This document shows, piece by piece, positions 7,268 to 13,760 of a stretch of 13,760 nucleotides of DNA; position 1 is the stretch's first letter; every line of letters begins with the position of its first letter. The stretch spans positions 1 through 13,760 of the forward strand of contig JAEWPH010000106.1 of assembly GCA_023460715.1 (NCBI GenBank). The letters run 5' to 3'. The position numbers were made by a program, and so were the translations under genes. This DNA is from Pseudomonadota bacterium (GTDB taxonomy: Bacteria > Pseudomonadota > Gammaproteobacteria > Burkholderiales > Burkholderiaceae_C). The notes beneath the pieces were generated by a model. That model was not told the origin of the DNA. It saw only the letters and a list, made by a program, of their open reading frames with translations, and ran no database searches.

Positions 7268-7343
7268 TGGTGGGTGCTGACGGGGTCGAACCGCCGACCT
7301 ACGCCTTGTAAGGGCGCCGCTCTACCAACTGAGCTAAGCACCC
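7268..7343 (-). tRNA. tRNA-Val (anticodon TAC)
   Basis: The minus-strand cloverleaf has acceptor GGGTGCT with AGCACCC, a D arm with TTGGTA, the anticodon loop CTTACAA (anticodon TAC), a T arm around TTCGACC, discriminator A and an encoded CCA (complement of 7268-7270). It starts only 15 bases after the hupB stop codon, leaving no room for its own promoter outside hupB, so it is probably cut out of the hupB transcript. A terminator follows 10 bases later. Confidence 0.97.
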
Positions 7344-7358
7344 CACCTTAACTAAACA

Positions 7359-7631
7359 TCAATTCAGGGCATCTTTCAACGCCTTGCCCGGACGGAACTT
7401 CGGAACTTTAGCAGCCTTGATTTTAATCGTAGCGCCAGTACGGGGATTACGGCCCGTGCGGGCAGCGCGCTTGCCCACGGCGAAGGTACCGAAACCGACC
7501 AGAGACACCGTACCACCCTTCTTCAGGGTCTTCTTCACCGCATCGATCGTGGACTCCAGTGCGCGCGCAGCGGCTGCCTTGGAGATATCGGCGTTGTTAG
7601 CAATGTGCTCAATCAGTTCGGTTTTATTCAC
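7359..7631 (-). CDS. hupB: DNA-binding protein HU
   Basis: 90 residues, the standard HU length, from a GTG start at 7631 ([17 protein letters not shown]...). GAGAGG lies 6 bases before the GTG, and the longer frame from an ATG at 7688 would add 19 residues foreign to the family. The HU/IHF signature [21 protein letters not shown] region spans residues 46-66, with the DNA-gripping arm at RNPRTG (61-66). The C-terminus [12 protein letters not shown] is typical. HU is an abundant nucleoid protein that bends and coats DNA as a dimer. Codon use is strongly biased and less GC-rich than the neighbours, as expected for a highly expressed gene. It probably shares a transcript with tRNA-Val. Confidence 0.97.
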   Translation of the reverse strand: MNKTELIEHIANNADISKAAAARALESTIDAVKKTLKKGGTVSLVGFGTFAVGKRAARTGRNPRTGATIKIKAAKVPKFRPGKALKDALN

Positions 7632-7760
7632 AAGAAGCCTCTCGGGAAAAGAGTGGATGGAATTGTCTTTTGCAAATCTGATCCTCATGCCCTGAATGGC
7701 GGCGCGGCCGGATCAGTGGATGAAGAGGCGTTGGAACAACGGCAGATCATGCTGCGTCAG

Positions 7761-7789
7761 ATTAAAGCCATCGGCTTTCCGGGTGTCAA
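7761..7789 (-). promoter_or_regulatory. hupB sigma-70 promoter with two inverted repeats
   Basis: On the minus strand a perfect TTGACA (complement of 7784-7789) and TTTAAT (complement of 7761-7766, 5 of 6 to consensus) are exactly 17 bases apart. Transcription would start near 7754, giving a leader of about 120 bases before the hupB GTG. Two perfect dyads overlap the promoter: GTGTC (7783-7787) / GACAC (7793-7797) across the -35, and AAAGCC (7764-7769) / GGCTTT (7773-7778) across the spacer and -10 edge. This is the best promoter match I found in the window. Confidence 0.8.
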
Positions 7790-7931
7790 TACGACACTTG
7801 GTCTGCGGCAGTCCAGCGGCGGATTCTAGTCGCATTTGCACCGCAGTCCCGGCGCAAAAGCCGGTTTTCGAGCCCGAAAGGCGCGCCTAGGCACATTCAG
7901 GGATTGACATGCCGCTCTTGCAAGCGCACCG
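7790..7931. other. Short gap between pgsA and the hupB promoter
   Basis: Together with the hupB leader this makes a 300-base gap without a gene. The only structure I see is a hairpin, CCGGC (7849-7853) / GCCGG (7860-7864), followed on the plus strand by TTTT. Leftward, the direction of pgsA, it has no T-run, so it is not a clear pgsA terminator. Confidence 0.4.
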
Positions 7932-8501
7932 CTATTTGGTCACGCGCGCGCGGATCTCCGGGAGGGCCTTCTGCAGGTAATACACCATGGACCACACGGT
8001 GAGCACCGCGGCAATCCAGATCAGCCAAGTGCCCCACACGCCGGTGTCGATCACGCCCAGCAGGCGTCCGTCATAAAGCAGGAAAGGGATCGCCACCATC
8101 TGCACCGTGGTCTTCACCTTGCCCAGCATGTGAACGGCCACGCTCTTGCTGGCGCCGATCTGCGCCATCCACTCGCGCAAGGCCGAGATGGCGATTTCGC
8201 GTCCGATGATGATGAGGGCCACGAACACATCGGCCCGTTGCAGGTGCACCAGCACCAGCAACGAGGCGCAGACGAGGAACTTGTCGGCCACCGGGTCCAG
8301 GAACGCGCCGAAGGAAGAGGTCTGGTTGAGCTTGCGGGCCAGATAGCCGTCGAGCCAGTCGGTCGCGGCGAACACGACGAACATCACCGTGGCGATGAGG
8401 TTGCGGGTGGCCGGGTCCAAGGGCGAATAGAACACCCCCACGATCAAAGGTATCGCGACGATGCGCGTCCAGGTCATGATGGTGGGGATGGTGAAGAACA
8501 T
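7932..8501 (-). CDS. pgsA: CDP-diacylglycerol-glycerol-3-phosphate phosphatidyltransferase
   Basis: 189 residues, an inner-membrane enzyme that joins CDP-diacylglycerol and glycerol-3-phosphate to phosphatidylglycerophosphate, the committed step to phosphatidylglycerol and cardiolipin. The CDP-alcohol phosphotransferase motif D-G-x2-A-R-x8-G-x3-D-x3-D is complete at residues 51-73 (Asp51, Gly52, Ala55, Arg56, Gly65, Asp69, Asp73). The N-terminus (FTIPTIMTWTRI) and the blocks IGREIAISALREWMAQIG and GKVKTTVQMVA match E. coli PgsA. Several hydrophobic segments follow, ending in a short basic tail. It lies 63 bases behind uvrC in the same direction, the widely conserved uvrC-pgsA order, so the two are probably cotranscribed. 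Confidence 0.95.
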   Translation of the reverse strand: MFFTIPTIMTWTRIVAIPLIVGVFYSPLDPATRNLIATVMFVVFAATDWLDGYLARKLNQTSSFGAFLDPVADKFLVCASLLVLVHLQRADVFVALIIIGREIAISALREWMAQIGASKSVAVHMLGKVKTTVQMVAIPFLLYDGRLLGVIDTGVWGTWLIWIAAVLTVWSMVYYLQKALPEIRARVTK

Positions 8502-8564
8502 GGTGCGATTGTGTCATGCGCCAGCCCGCCCGGGTGGCTGGTGTCGCAGCCTTGTCCGGCTGCG

Positions 8565-10523
8565 TCAGCGCAGCGCGCGGTAGATCTCCTCCGCAAGCTC
8601 GCGCGAGATGCCATCGACCGTGACCAGGTCCTCCACACTGGCCGCAGCCACGCCGCGCACGCCGCCGAAGCGCTGCAGCAGGCGCGCCCGCTTCTTGGGT
8701 CCGACGCCGGGAATGTCCTCCAATTGACTGCCACCCACACGCACCTTCGCGCGCGCTGCACGCATGCCCGTGATGGCGAAGCGATGGGCCTCGTCACGGA
8801 TCTGGGCCACCAGCATCAGGGCGGCCGAATCGCGGCCCAGATAGACCTTCGGGCGCCCGTCGGCGAACACCAGTTCTTCCAGCCCGACCTTGCGGCCTTC
8901 GCCCTTCTCCACGCCGACGATGCGGGAGAGGTCCAGGCCCAGCTCCGTGAAGACCTCGCGCGCCATGCTCACCTGGCCCTTGCCGCCATCCACCAGCACG
9001 AGATCGGGCAGGCGCGCCTGGCCCGCACCAGGCTCCGCTCCACCCGCCTCGCGCAGCGCCTCGGCCACCTTGCTGTAGCGGCGCGTCAGCACCTGGCGCA
9101 TGGCGGCATAGTCGTCACCGCCGGTGATCCCTTCGATCTTGAAGCGGCGGTACTCGCTGCTCTGCATCTTGTGGTGGTGGAAGACCACGCACGACGCCTG
9201 CGTGGACTCGCCCGCCGTGTGCGAGATGTCGAAGCACTCGATGGTGAGCGCTTCCAGGTCTTCCAACTCCAGGTCGAGCGCCTCGGCCAGCGCGCGCGTG
9301 CGCGCCTGCTGGGAACCCTCTCCGGCCAGCAGCCGCGCCAGTTGGATATCGGCATTCTTCTGCGCCATGTCCAGCCACGCCCGGCGCTGCTCCCGCGGCT
9401 GGTGCACGGCACTCACCCGGACGCCGCCCTGCAGGGACAGCGCATCGACAAGCGCGCGCTCGATGGGCTCGCTGGTGATCAGCGTGGGCGGAACCTGGAT
9501 ACCGATGTAGTGCTGCGCGATGAACGCTTCCAGCACCTGGATCTCCACCGGCCGCGGGACTGCCGCGGCGCCCCCCTCCTCTGCCGTGTCCTCTGCCAGG
9601 AACACGGCAGCTGCATCCTCGACATGCACTGGGAAGTAGGCGCGGTCGCCCAGGTGGCGGCCGCCGCGCACCATGGCCAGGTTCACGCAGGCGCGCCCGC
9701 CCTGCACCCGCACGGCCAGGATGTCCACATCCTTGTCCGACAGGGTTTCGATGGCCTGCTGGTGCAGCACGCGCGAGAGCGCGGTGATCTGGTTGCGCAC
9801 ATCCGCCGCCTGCTCGAATTCGAGCCGCGTGGAATGCTCCAGCATGCGATCTTCCAATGCGCGCAGCAGCTCCTGCGTTTCGCCGCGCAGCATGGCCTCC
9901 GCATGGGCCACGTCCGCTGCATACGATTGCGGCGATATCAGATCCACGCATGGCCCGCTGCAGCGCTTGATCTGGTACAGCAGGCAGGGCCGGGTGCGGT
10001 TGGCGAACACGGTGTCTTCGCAGGTGCGCAGGCGGAACACCTTCTGCAGCAACTGGATGGTTTCCTTGACCGCCCAGGCGCCCGGGTAGGGACCGAAATA
10101 GCGGTGGCGCTTGTCCACTGCGCCCCGGTAGTAAGCCATGCGCGGAAAGCGCTGGCCAGGCGCCTCGCCCTCGCCATCCTTCGCCGCCACACCGGTGATC
10201 TTGAGGTACGGGTAGCTCTTGTCGTCGCGGAACAGGATGTTGTACTTGGGGTTCAGCGACTTGATGAGGTTGTTTTCCAGCAGCAGCGCCTCGGCCTCGG
10301 AGCGCACCACCGTGGTCTCCAGCCGCGCGATCCGCCCCACCATGTGGCCGATGCGCGTGCCGCCATGGGTCTTGGTGAAATAGCTGGAGACGCGCTTCTT
10401 CAGGTTGCGGGCTTTGCCCACATAGAGCAAGCCATCCTGCGCGTCGAAATAGCGGTAGACGCCCGGCAGGGGCGGCAGCGCGGCCACCTGCGCGAGCAGT
10501 TCGGGAGAATGCACATCGGACAT
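8565..10523 (-). CDS. uvrC: Excinuclease ABC subunit C
   Basis: 652 residues from the ATG at 10523; E. coli UvrC has 610. UvrC makes both cuts around a DNA lesion in nucleotide excision repair. Residues 18-100 are the GIY-YIG nuclease (PGVYRYF at 20-26, [11 protein letters not shown] at 34-44, Glu83), which makes the 3' cut. Four cysteines, 168, 180, 188 and 192, are spaced like the iron-sulfur ligands described for E. coli UvrC. A UVR helix pair that binds UvrB lies around 213-250. The RNase H-like nuclease for the 5' cut has Asp432 (CFDISHTAG), Asp512 (VDGGKGQ) and His580 (RDEAHRFAI). Two helix-hairpin-helix motifs end the protein (603-652). Extra length sits in small insertions around 112-125, 310-324 and 491-504. 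An upstream in-frame ATG at 10571 would add 16 residues outside the family alignment. Confidence 0.96.
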   Translation of the reverse strand: MSDVHSPELLAQVAALPPLPGVYRYFDAQDGLLYVGKARNLKKRVSSYFTKTHGGTRIGHMVGRIARLETTVVRSEAEALLLENNLIKSLNPKYNILFRDDKSYPYLKITGVAAKDGEGEAPGQRFPRMAYYRGAVDKRHRYFGPYPGAWAVKETIQLLQKVFRLRTCEDTVFANRTRPCLLYQIKRCSGPCVDLISPQSYAADVAHAEAMLRGETQELLRALEDRMLEHSTRLEFEQAADVRNQITALSRVLHQQAIETLSDKDVDILAVRVQGGRACVNLAMVRGGRHLGDRAYFPVHVEDAAAVFLAEDTAEEGGAAAVPRPVEIQVLEAFIAQHYIGIQVPPTLITSEPIERALVDALSLQGGVRVSAVHQPREQRRAWLDMAQKNADIQLARLLAGEGSQQARTRALAEALDLELEDLEALTIECFDISHTAGESTQASCVVFHHHKMQSSEYRRFKIEGITGGDDYAAMRQVLTRRYSKVAEALREAGGAEPGAGQARLPDLVLVDGGKGQVSMAREVFTELGLDLSRIVGVEKGEGRKVGLEELVFADGRPKVYLGRDSAALMLVAQIRDEAHRFAITGMRAARAKVRVGGSQLEDIPGVGPKKRARLLQRFGGVRGVAAASVEDLVTVDGISRELAEEIYRALR

Positions 10524-10631
10524 GGCGCTATTGTGGCCAGTGTCCGGCCCGGGTTGGCGCAGCCGGGTCATTCACCCGTCGCACTCCGCAGGCAGCGGGG
10601 CAGGAGCCCCTCCCCCGCCGACCCCGGTGCT

Positions 10632-11609
10632 TCACTCCGCTTCGATGCGCGAAGCCTTCACCACCTGTGCCCAGTTGGCCAGATCGGCCTTCACGCGCTC
10701 GCCCAACTGCTGCGGGCCCAGGTAATCCGCCGTGGCGCCCTGCTCCTGCGCCTTCTGCTGGAAGGCCGGGTTCTGCACGACAGTGCGCACGTCCGCCACC
10801 AACTTGTCGACGACGGGCTTGGGGGTCTGGGCCGGGGCGAACAAAGCGAACCAGGAGGTCGCATTCACCTGCGGGTAGCCGGCCTCTGCCGTGGTGGGCA
10901 CATTGGGCAGACTGGGCAGGCGCTCCTTGCCGGTCACGGCCAGCACGCGCAGTTTGCCCGCTTGGATGTGGGGCATGAAGGGCGGTGCCGTGCCGAACGT
11001 CAGATCCACCTGGCCGCCCAGCAGATCCTGCAACGCGGGGCCGGTGCCCTTGTACGGCACGTGCACCATCTTGATGCCGCCCTGCTGCTCCAGCATGGCG
11101 CCCGTCACGTGCTGCAGCGAGCCATTGCCCGACGAGGCGTAGTTGAGCTTGCCGGGATTTGCCTTGGCGTAGCTGACCAGCTCGCCCAGCGTCTTCACAG
11201 GCAGCCCATCCCGCACGACGATGATCTGCGGCGCCGAGATGACGTTGGCCACAGGCTGGAAGTCGCTCTGCTCCCAAGCCTTCTGCTTGGTGAGCAGCGG
11301 CGAAATCACGTGGTAGCCCGAGTACTGCATGAGCAGCGTGTACCCATCCGGTTCCGCACGCTTCGCAGCGGCCGCGGCGATGTTGCCGTTGCCGCCGCCC
11401 TTGTTGTCCACCACCACCGATTGCCCCAGCACGGGGCCCAGCGCCTGGGCCAGCATGCGGGCCGAGAGGTCGGTCGTGCCGCCGGCCGCCGTGGGCACTA
11501 CCAGCGTCACTGGCTTGGCGGGATAGCTGGCCTGGGCATGGGCCAGCCAAGGCGTGCAGGCAGCCAGCAAGGCCACAGCCCACTGTCGTCGCGTCGAAAT
11601 CGTTGTCAT
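10632..11609 (-). CDS. Bug-family tripartite tricarboxylate receptor (first of two)
   Basis: 325 residues. The signal peptide, with cleavage likely after AHA (residue 25), exports it to the periplasm; Arg7-Arg8 in STRRQW leaves a Tat route possible. The mature start SYPAKPVTLVVPTAAGGTTD is the classic Bug/TctC opening. Further family marks are DGYTLL, ASSGNGSLQHV, VPYKGTGPALQDLLGGQVDL, GKLRVLAV and NVPTTAEAGY. Bug proteins are Venus-flytrap receptors for small carboxylates or amides, sometimes serving a TctAB permease and often orphan; no permease gene is in this window. A good ribosome site (GGAGA, 6 bases before the ATG) supports the start. It lies 79 bases behind a second Bug gene and about 108 bases before uvrC. 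The ligand cannot be told from sequence. Confidence 0.93.
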   Translation of the reverse strand: MTTISTRRQWAVALLAACTPWLAHAQASYPAKPVTLVVPTAAGGTTDLSARMLAQALGPVLGQSVVVDNKGGGNGNIAAAAAKRAEPDGYTLLMQYSGYHVISPLLTKQKAWEQSDFQPVANVISAPQIIVVRDGLPVKTLGELVSYAKANPGKLNYASSGNGSLQHVTGAMLEQQGGIKMVHVPYKGTGPALQDLLGGQVDLTFGTAPPFMPHIQAGKLRVLAVTGKERLPSLPNVPTTAEAGYPQVNATSWFALFAPAQTPKPVVDKLVADVRTVVQNPAFQQKAQEQGATADYLGPQQLGERVKADLANWAQVVKASRIEAE

Positions 11610-11688
11610 GCATGTCTCCGTTGTTGTGATGAGGGAAAGCGCAAAGCCCAGTCAGGGCGAGTGGGAGGCGGGACAGGCCGACAGCCCG

Positions 11689-12675
11689 TCAGTCGACCGT
11701 GGCGCCGGTGTCCTTGACCACCCGGGCCCACTTGGGCAAATCGGTCTGTACCAGCGTCTTGAGCTGCGCAGACGTGCCGCCGAACGGCTCGCAGCCGACG
11801 CTCGCCAGCTTGTCGACCACGTCCTTTTGCTCAAGCGCCCGCGCCACCTCGGCCTGCAGCCGTGCGACGACCGGCGCCGGGGTGCCCGCCGGGGCGAACA
11901 TCGCGTACCACGGCGCCTCGCCAAAACCTTGGAGCGTTTCGCCGATGGTGGGCACGTCCGGCAGCACGGCCACGCGCCGCGGGTTCACCACGCCCAGCAC
12001 CTTGAGCTTGCCGGCCTTGATGAAGGCGATCGACGAGGGCAGGCTCTGCACCGACAGCGGCACCTGCCCGCCCACCACGTCCGTGGCCGCGGCGGCAGAG
12101 CCCTTGTAGGGAATGTGCTGCAGGCGGATGCCCGCCGCCTTCTGCAGCATCTCGCCGATGAGGTGGTTGAGCGTGCCGTTGCCTGCGGAAGCGATGGTGT
12201 AGTGCCCCGGCTGCGACTTGGCCAGCGCCACCAGCTCGGCGACGCTGCGGGCGGGGAAGGACGGATGGGCCACCAGCACATAGCCGGCCGTGGCGATGGG
12301 CGCCACGGGCTCGAAGTCCTTGAGCGGATCGAAGCCGGGATTCTTATATAGCGCGGGGCCGACCACGTGGGCACTGTCGGAGGTCACCAGCAGCGTGTAG
12401 CCGTCGTTTCTGGCGCGCGCCGTGGCGGCGGTGGCCAGCATGCCGCCGGCGCCGGGGCGGTTGTCCACCACCACGCTCTGGCCCATCTGCTCCGTCAGGC
12501 GCTGCGCCAGCACACGGGCGATGGCATCGTTGGCACCGCCAGCCGCCTGCGGCACCACCAGCGTGATGGGCTTGGTGGGGTAAGCATCCTGCGGGCCGGC
12601 GCCCCAAGCGCTGGCGCACAGGCCTGCAGCGACGGCGACGACGGCTTGGCGCCGGTTGAATGGCAAGGGGTGCAT
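11689..12675 (-). CDS. Bug-family tripartite tricarboxylate receptor (second of two)
   Basis: 328 residues from the ATG at 12675, which has AGGAGA about 9 bases upstream; the same frame stays open far upstream inside the lyase gene but that part is noncoding. The signal peptide ends near residue 26 and contains Arg8-Arg9 (FNRRQAVV), again Tat-like. The mature protein opens AYPTKPITLVVPQAAGGAND, then shows DGYTLLVTSDS, IASAGNGTLNHLIGEML, IPYKGSAAAATDVVGGQV, GKLKVLGV and DVPTIGETLQGFGEA. It is clearly a paralogue of the downstream receptor but only moderately similar, so this is not a recent duplication; the two probably bind different ligands. It starts 56 bases behind the lyase stop codon, in the same direction, and so probably belongs to the same operon. 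Confidence 0.93.
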   Translation of the reverse strand: MHPLPFNRRQAVVAVAAGLCASAWGAGPQDAYPTKPITLVVPQAAGGANDAIARVLAQRLTEQMGQSVVVDNRPGAGGMLATAATARARNDGYTLLVTSDSAHVVGPALYKNPGFDPLKDFEPVAPIATAGYVLVAHPSFPARSVAELVALAKSQPGHYTIASAGNGTLNHLIGEMLQKAAGIRLQHIPYKGSAAAATDVVGGQVPLSVQSLPSSIAFIKAGKLKVLGVVNPRRVAVLPDVPTIGETLQGFGEAPWYAMFAPAGTPAPVVARLQAEVARALEQKDVVDKLASVGCEPFGGTSAQLKTLVQTDLPKWARVVKDTGATVD

Positions 12676-12731
12676 GGTCGTTGTCTCCTGGTTGTTATAG
12701 GGCTGGATAAGGGACCGCGGCGGTGGGCCGG

Positions 12732-13712
12732 TTAGCGTGCCATCGCCCGCGCACGGATGGCCTCGAAGTCCGCAGGCACCGGGTGCAGCGCCCAGCGCGG
12801 CCCCGCCTTGGCGATCTGGCTGGGTATGTCGTGGCCGATGAGCGCGGGCAGCCGCCCGGCTGCCGCCACCAGCGCGGACAGATCGACGCCGGTGTCGTAG
12901 CCCATGCACTGCAGCGCGTGCACGATCTCTTCGCTGCAGACGTTGCCCGAAGCGCCCGGTGCATACGGGCAGCCGCCCAGGCCGCCCAGCGAAGCGTCGA
13001 ACCGGTCCGCCCCCGCGTCGATGGAGGCCAGCACGTTCGCCAGTCCCATGCCGCGGGTATTGTGGAAATGCAATGTGGTCTGCAATGCCGACCAGCGCAG
13101 GCGCACCGCCGACACGATGCCGGCCACCTGCGCCGGATGCGCCATGCCCGTCGTATCGCACAGCGTGACGCCGCCCACGCCCAGTTGCGCAAATCGCTGC
13201 ACGTAATCGAAGACCTCCGCCTCGGCCACGTCGCCCTCCATCGGGCAGCCGAACACGCATGACAGAGATACGTTCACGGCCACCTGCGCGGACTGCGCCA
13301 GCGCGATGACCTGCGCCAGCGCCGCGAAGGATTGTTCGCGTGTCATGCGCAGGTTGGCGAGGTTGTGGGTCTCGCTGACGGACATCACCAGGTTCAGTTC
13401 GTCCGTACGGGCCTCGATGGCACGCTCGGCGCCGCGCAGGTTGGGCACCAGCGCCGTGTAGACCACGCCCGGCCGCCGCTCGATCTCGCGCATCACGATC
13501 TCGGCATCCTTCAACGCGGGTATCGCCGTGGGCGAGGTGAAAGACGTGACCTCGATCTTCGCCAACCCGGTGGCGGACAGCGCGTTCACCAGCGCGATCT
13601 TGTCCTCCGTCGGCACGAATGCCGACTCCATCTGCAGCCCGTCGCGCGTGCCCACCTCCTGCATGTGGATGCGGCGTCCTCCCCCCTTCCAAACCGATGC
13701 GACCTGGCTCAT
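12732..13712 (-). CDS. Hydroxymethylglutaryl-CoA lyase-type DRE-TIM lyase
   Basis: 326 residues, a full-length HMGL-like TIM-barrel enzyme. The family cleaves 3-hydroxy-3-methylglutaryl-CoA, or related 3-hydroxy-acyl-CoAs, to acetyl-CoA and a keto acid. The catalytic and metal residues are present: QEVGTRDGLQ (Arg23, Asp24), Glu54 in IEVTSF, HFH (His215, His217), the Cys248 loop GGLGGCPYAPGASGN and Asn257. CVFGCPMEG (152-160) and LCDTTGMAHP are further family blocks. After the HxH pair this protein has Asn218-Thr-Arg where human HMGCL has Asp-Thr-Tyr. The start at 13712 follows AAGGGGG and overlaps the stop of the upstream CoA-transferase-like gene as ATGA, which implies translational coupling. 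With that partner and two downstream receptors it probably degrades an imported acid; the exact substrate is open. Confidence 0.88.
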   Translation of the reverse strand: MSQVASVWKGGGRRIHMQEVGTRDGLQMESAFVPTEDKIALVNALSATGLAKIEVTSFTSPTAIPALKDAEIVMREIERRPGVVYTALVPNLRGAERAIEARTDELNLVMSVSETHNLANLRMTREQSFAALAQVIALAQSAQVAVNVSLSCVFGCPMEGDVAEAEVFDYVQRFAQLGVGGVTLCDTTGMAHPAQVAGIVSAVRLRWSALQTTLHFHNTRGMGLANVLASIDAGADRFDASLGGLGGCPYAPGASGNVCSEEIVHALQCMGYDTGVDLSALVAAAGRLPALIGHDIPSQIAKAGPRWALHPVPADFEAIRARAMAR

Positions 13713-13760
13713 TGCACCACCCCCTTTTCACGCAGCACGGCGATCTGCGCTGCGCTGAGG
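13709..13760 (-). CDS. C-terminal end of a probable CaiB/BaiF CoA-transferase (partial)
   Basis: Only the last 16 complete codons before the TGA (13711-13709) are in the window: LSAAQIAVLREKGVVQ. This ending (a 'sxxqIaxLRxxGVV' helix) is typical of class III (CaiB/BaiF) CoA-transferases, which very often precede HMGL-type lyases in Burkholderiales. The frame is open to the window edge and its stop overlaps the lyase start by ATGA. With so few residues the family call is tentative; that a coding frame ends here is more certain. Confidence 0.6.
   Translation of the reverse strand, partial: LSAAQIAVLREKGVVQ

Noticed and set aside
5394..7280. A plus-strand open frame of 628 codons antisense to ppiD
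   Set aside because: Same GC-rich shadow effect. It even runs through the terminator and into the antisense of tRNA-Val.
7099..7311. A small plus-strand frame ending in GADGVEPPTYAL
   Set aside because: This is the antisense of tRNA-Val, another familiar spurious peptide.
7904..7909. A perfect TTGACA on the plus strand between hupB and pgsA
   Set aside because: No -10 box lies 16-18 bases downstream, and no rightward gene follows.
8130..11717. A plus-strand open frame of nearly 1200 codons antisense to pgsA, uvrC and the first Bug gene
   Set aside because: It is the complement of three well-identified genes in GC-rich DNA, where the antisense frame rarely meets stop codons. Its translation is rich in His, Arg, Gln and Gly and matches no domain.

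Overview
The window looks like chromosomal DNA of a GC-rich betaproteobacterium, most likely family Comamonadaceae (Acidovorax/Paracidovorax or a close relative). This rests on the gene content and order (uvrC-pgsA, hupB-tRNA-Val-ppiD-tRNA-His), the Bug-type solute receptors that are expanded in Burkholderiales, the YbaL-type antiporter, and an intergenic hairpin element at 2130-2195 that resembles a dispersed Comamonadaceae repeat. The species is not determined. I see no phage, transposon, plasmid, CRISPR or toxin-antitoxin genes.

Left part (1-4320). A rightward gene (141-1982) encodes an M14-family zinc carboxypeptidase-like lipoprotein. It converges on a leftward ybaL-type cation:proton antiporter (2294-4033). 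About 310 bases without a gene lie between them and hold GC hairpins and the repeat-like element. Behind ybaL, in the opposite direction, is tRNA-Arg(TCT) at 4241-4317, followed by a small secreted protein of unknown function (4407-4829).

Middle part (4830-7931). After about 280 bases with no recognisable gene comes a block transcribed leftward. Read in its own direction it runs: a consensus-like hupB promoter (7761-7789) covered by two inverted repeats, hupB (HU protein), tRNA-Val(TAC), a hairpin terminator, ppiD (membrane-anchored periplasmic folding factor), tRNA-His(GTG), and a strong terminator at 5109-5141. HU and PpiD are neighbours in E. coli too; here a tRNA and a terminator sit between them.

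Right part (7932-13760). All genes run leftward. At the right edge is the last part of what looks like a CaiB/BaiF CoA-transferase. It overlaps by ATGA a DRE-TIM lyase of the hydroxymethylglutaryl-CoA lyase type, which is followed by two tandem Bug-family periplasmic receptors. This looks like a four-gene accessory unit for capturing, CoA-activating and cleaving a carboxylic acid; the substrate cannot be read from the sequence. Then come uvrC (excision-repair nuclease) and pgsA (phosphatidylglycerophosphate synthase), the usual conserved pair.

Most of the window is ordinary core genome. The points most worth a second look are the stacked dyads on the hupB promoter, the terminator that splits hupB/tRNA-Val from ppiD, the lyase with an HFHN metal motif together with its CoA-transferase and receptors, and the repeat-like element after the peptidase gene.
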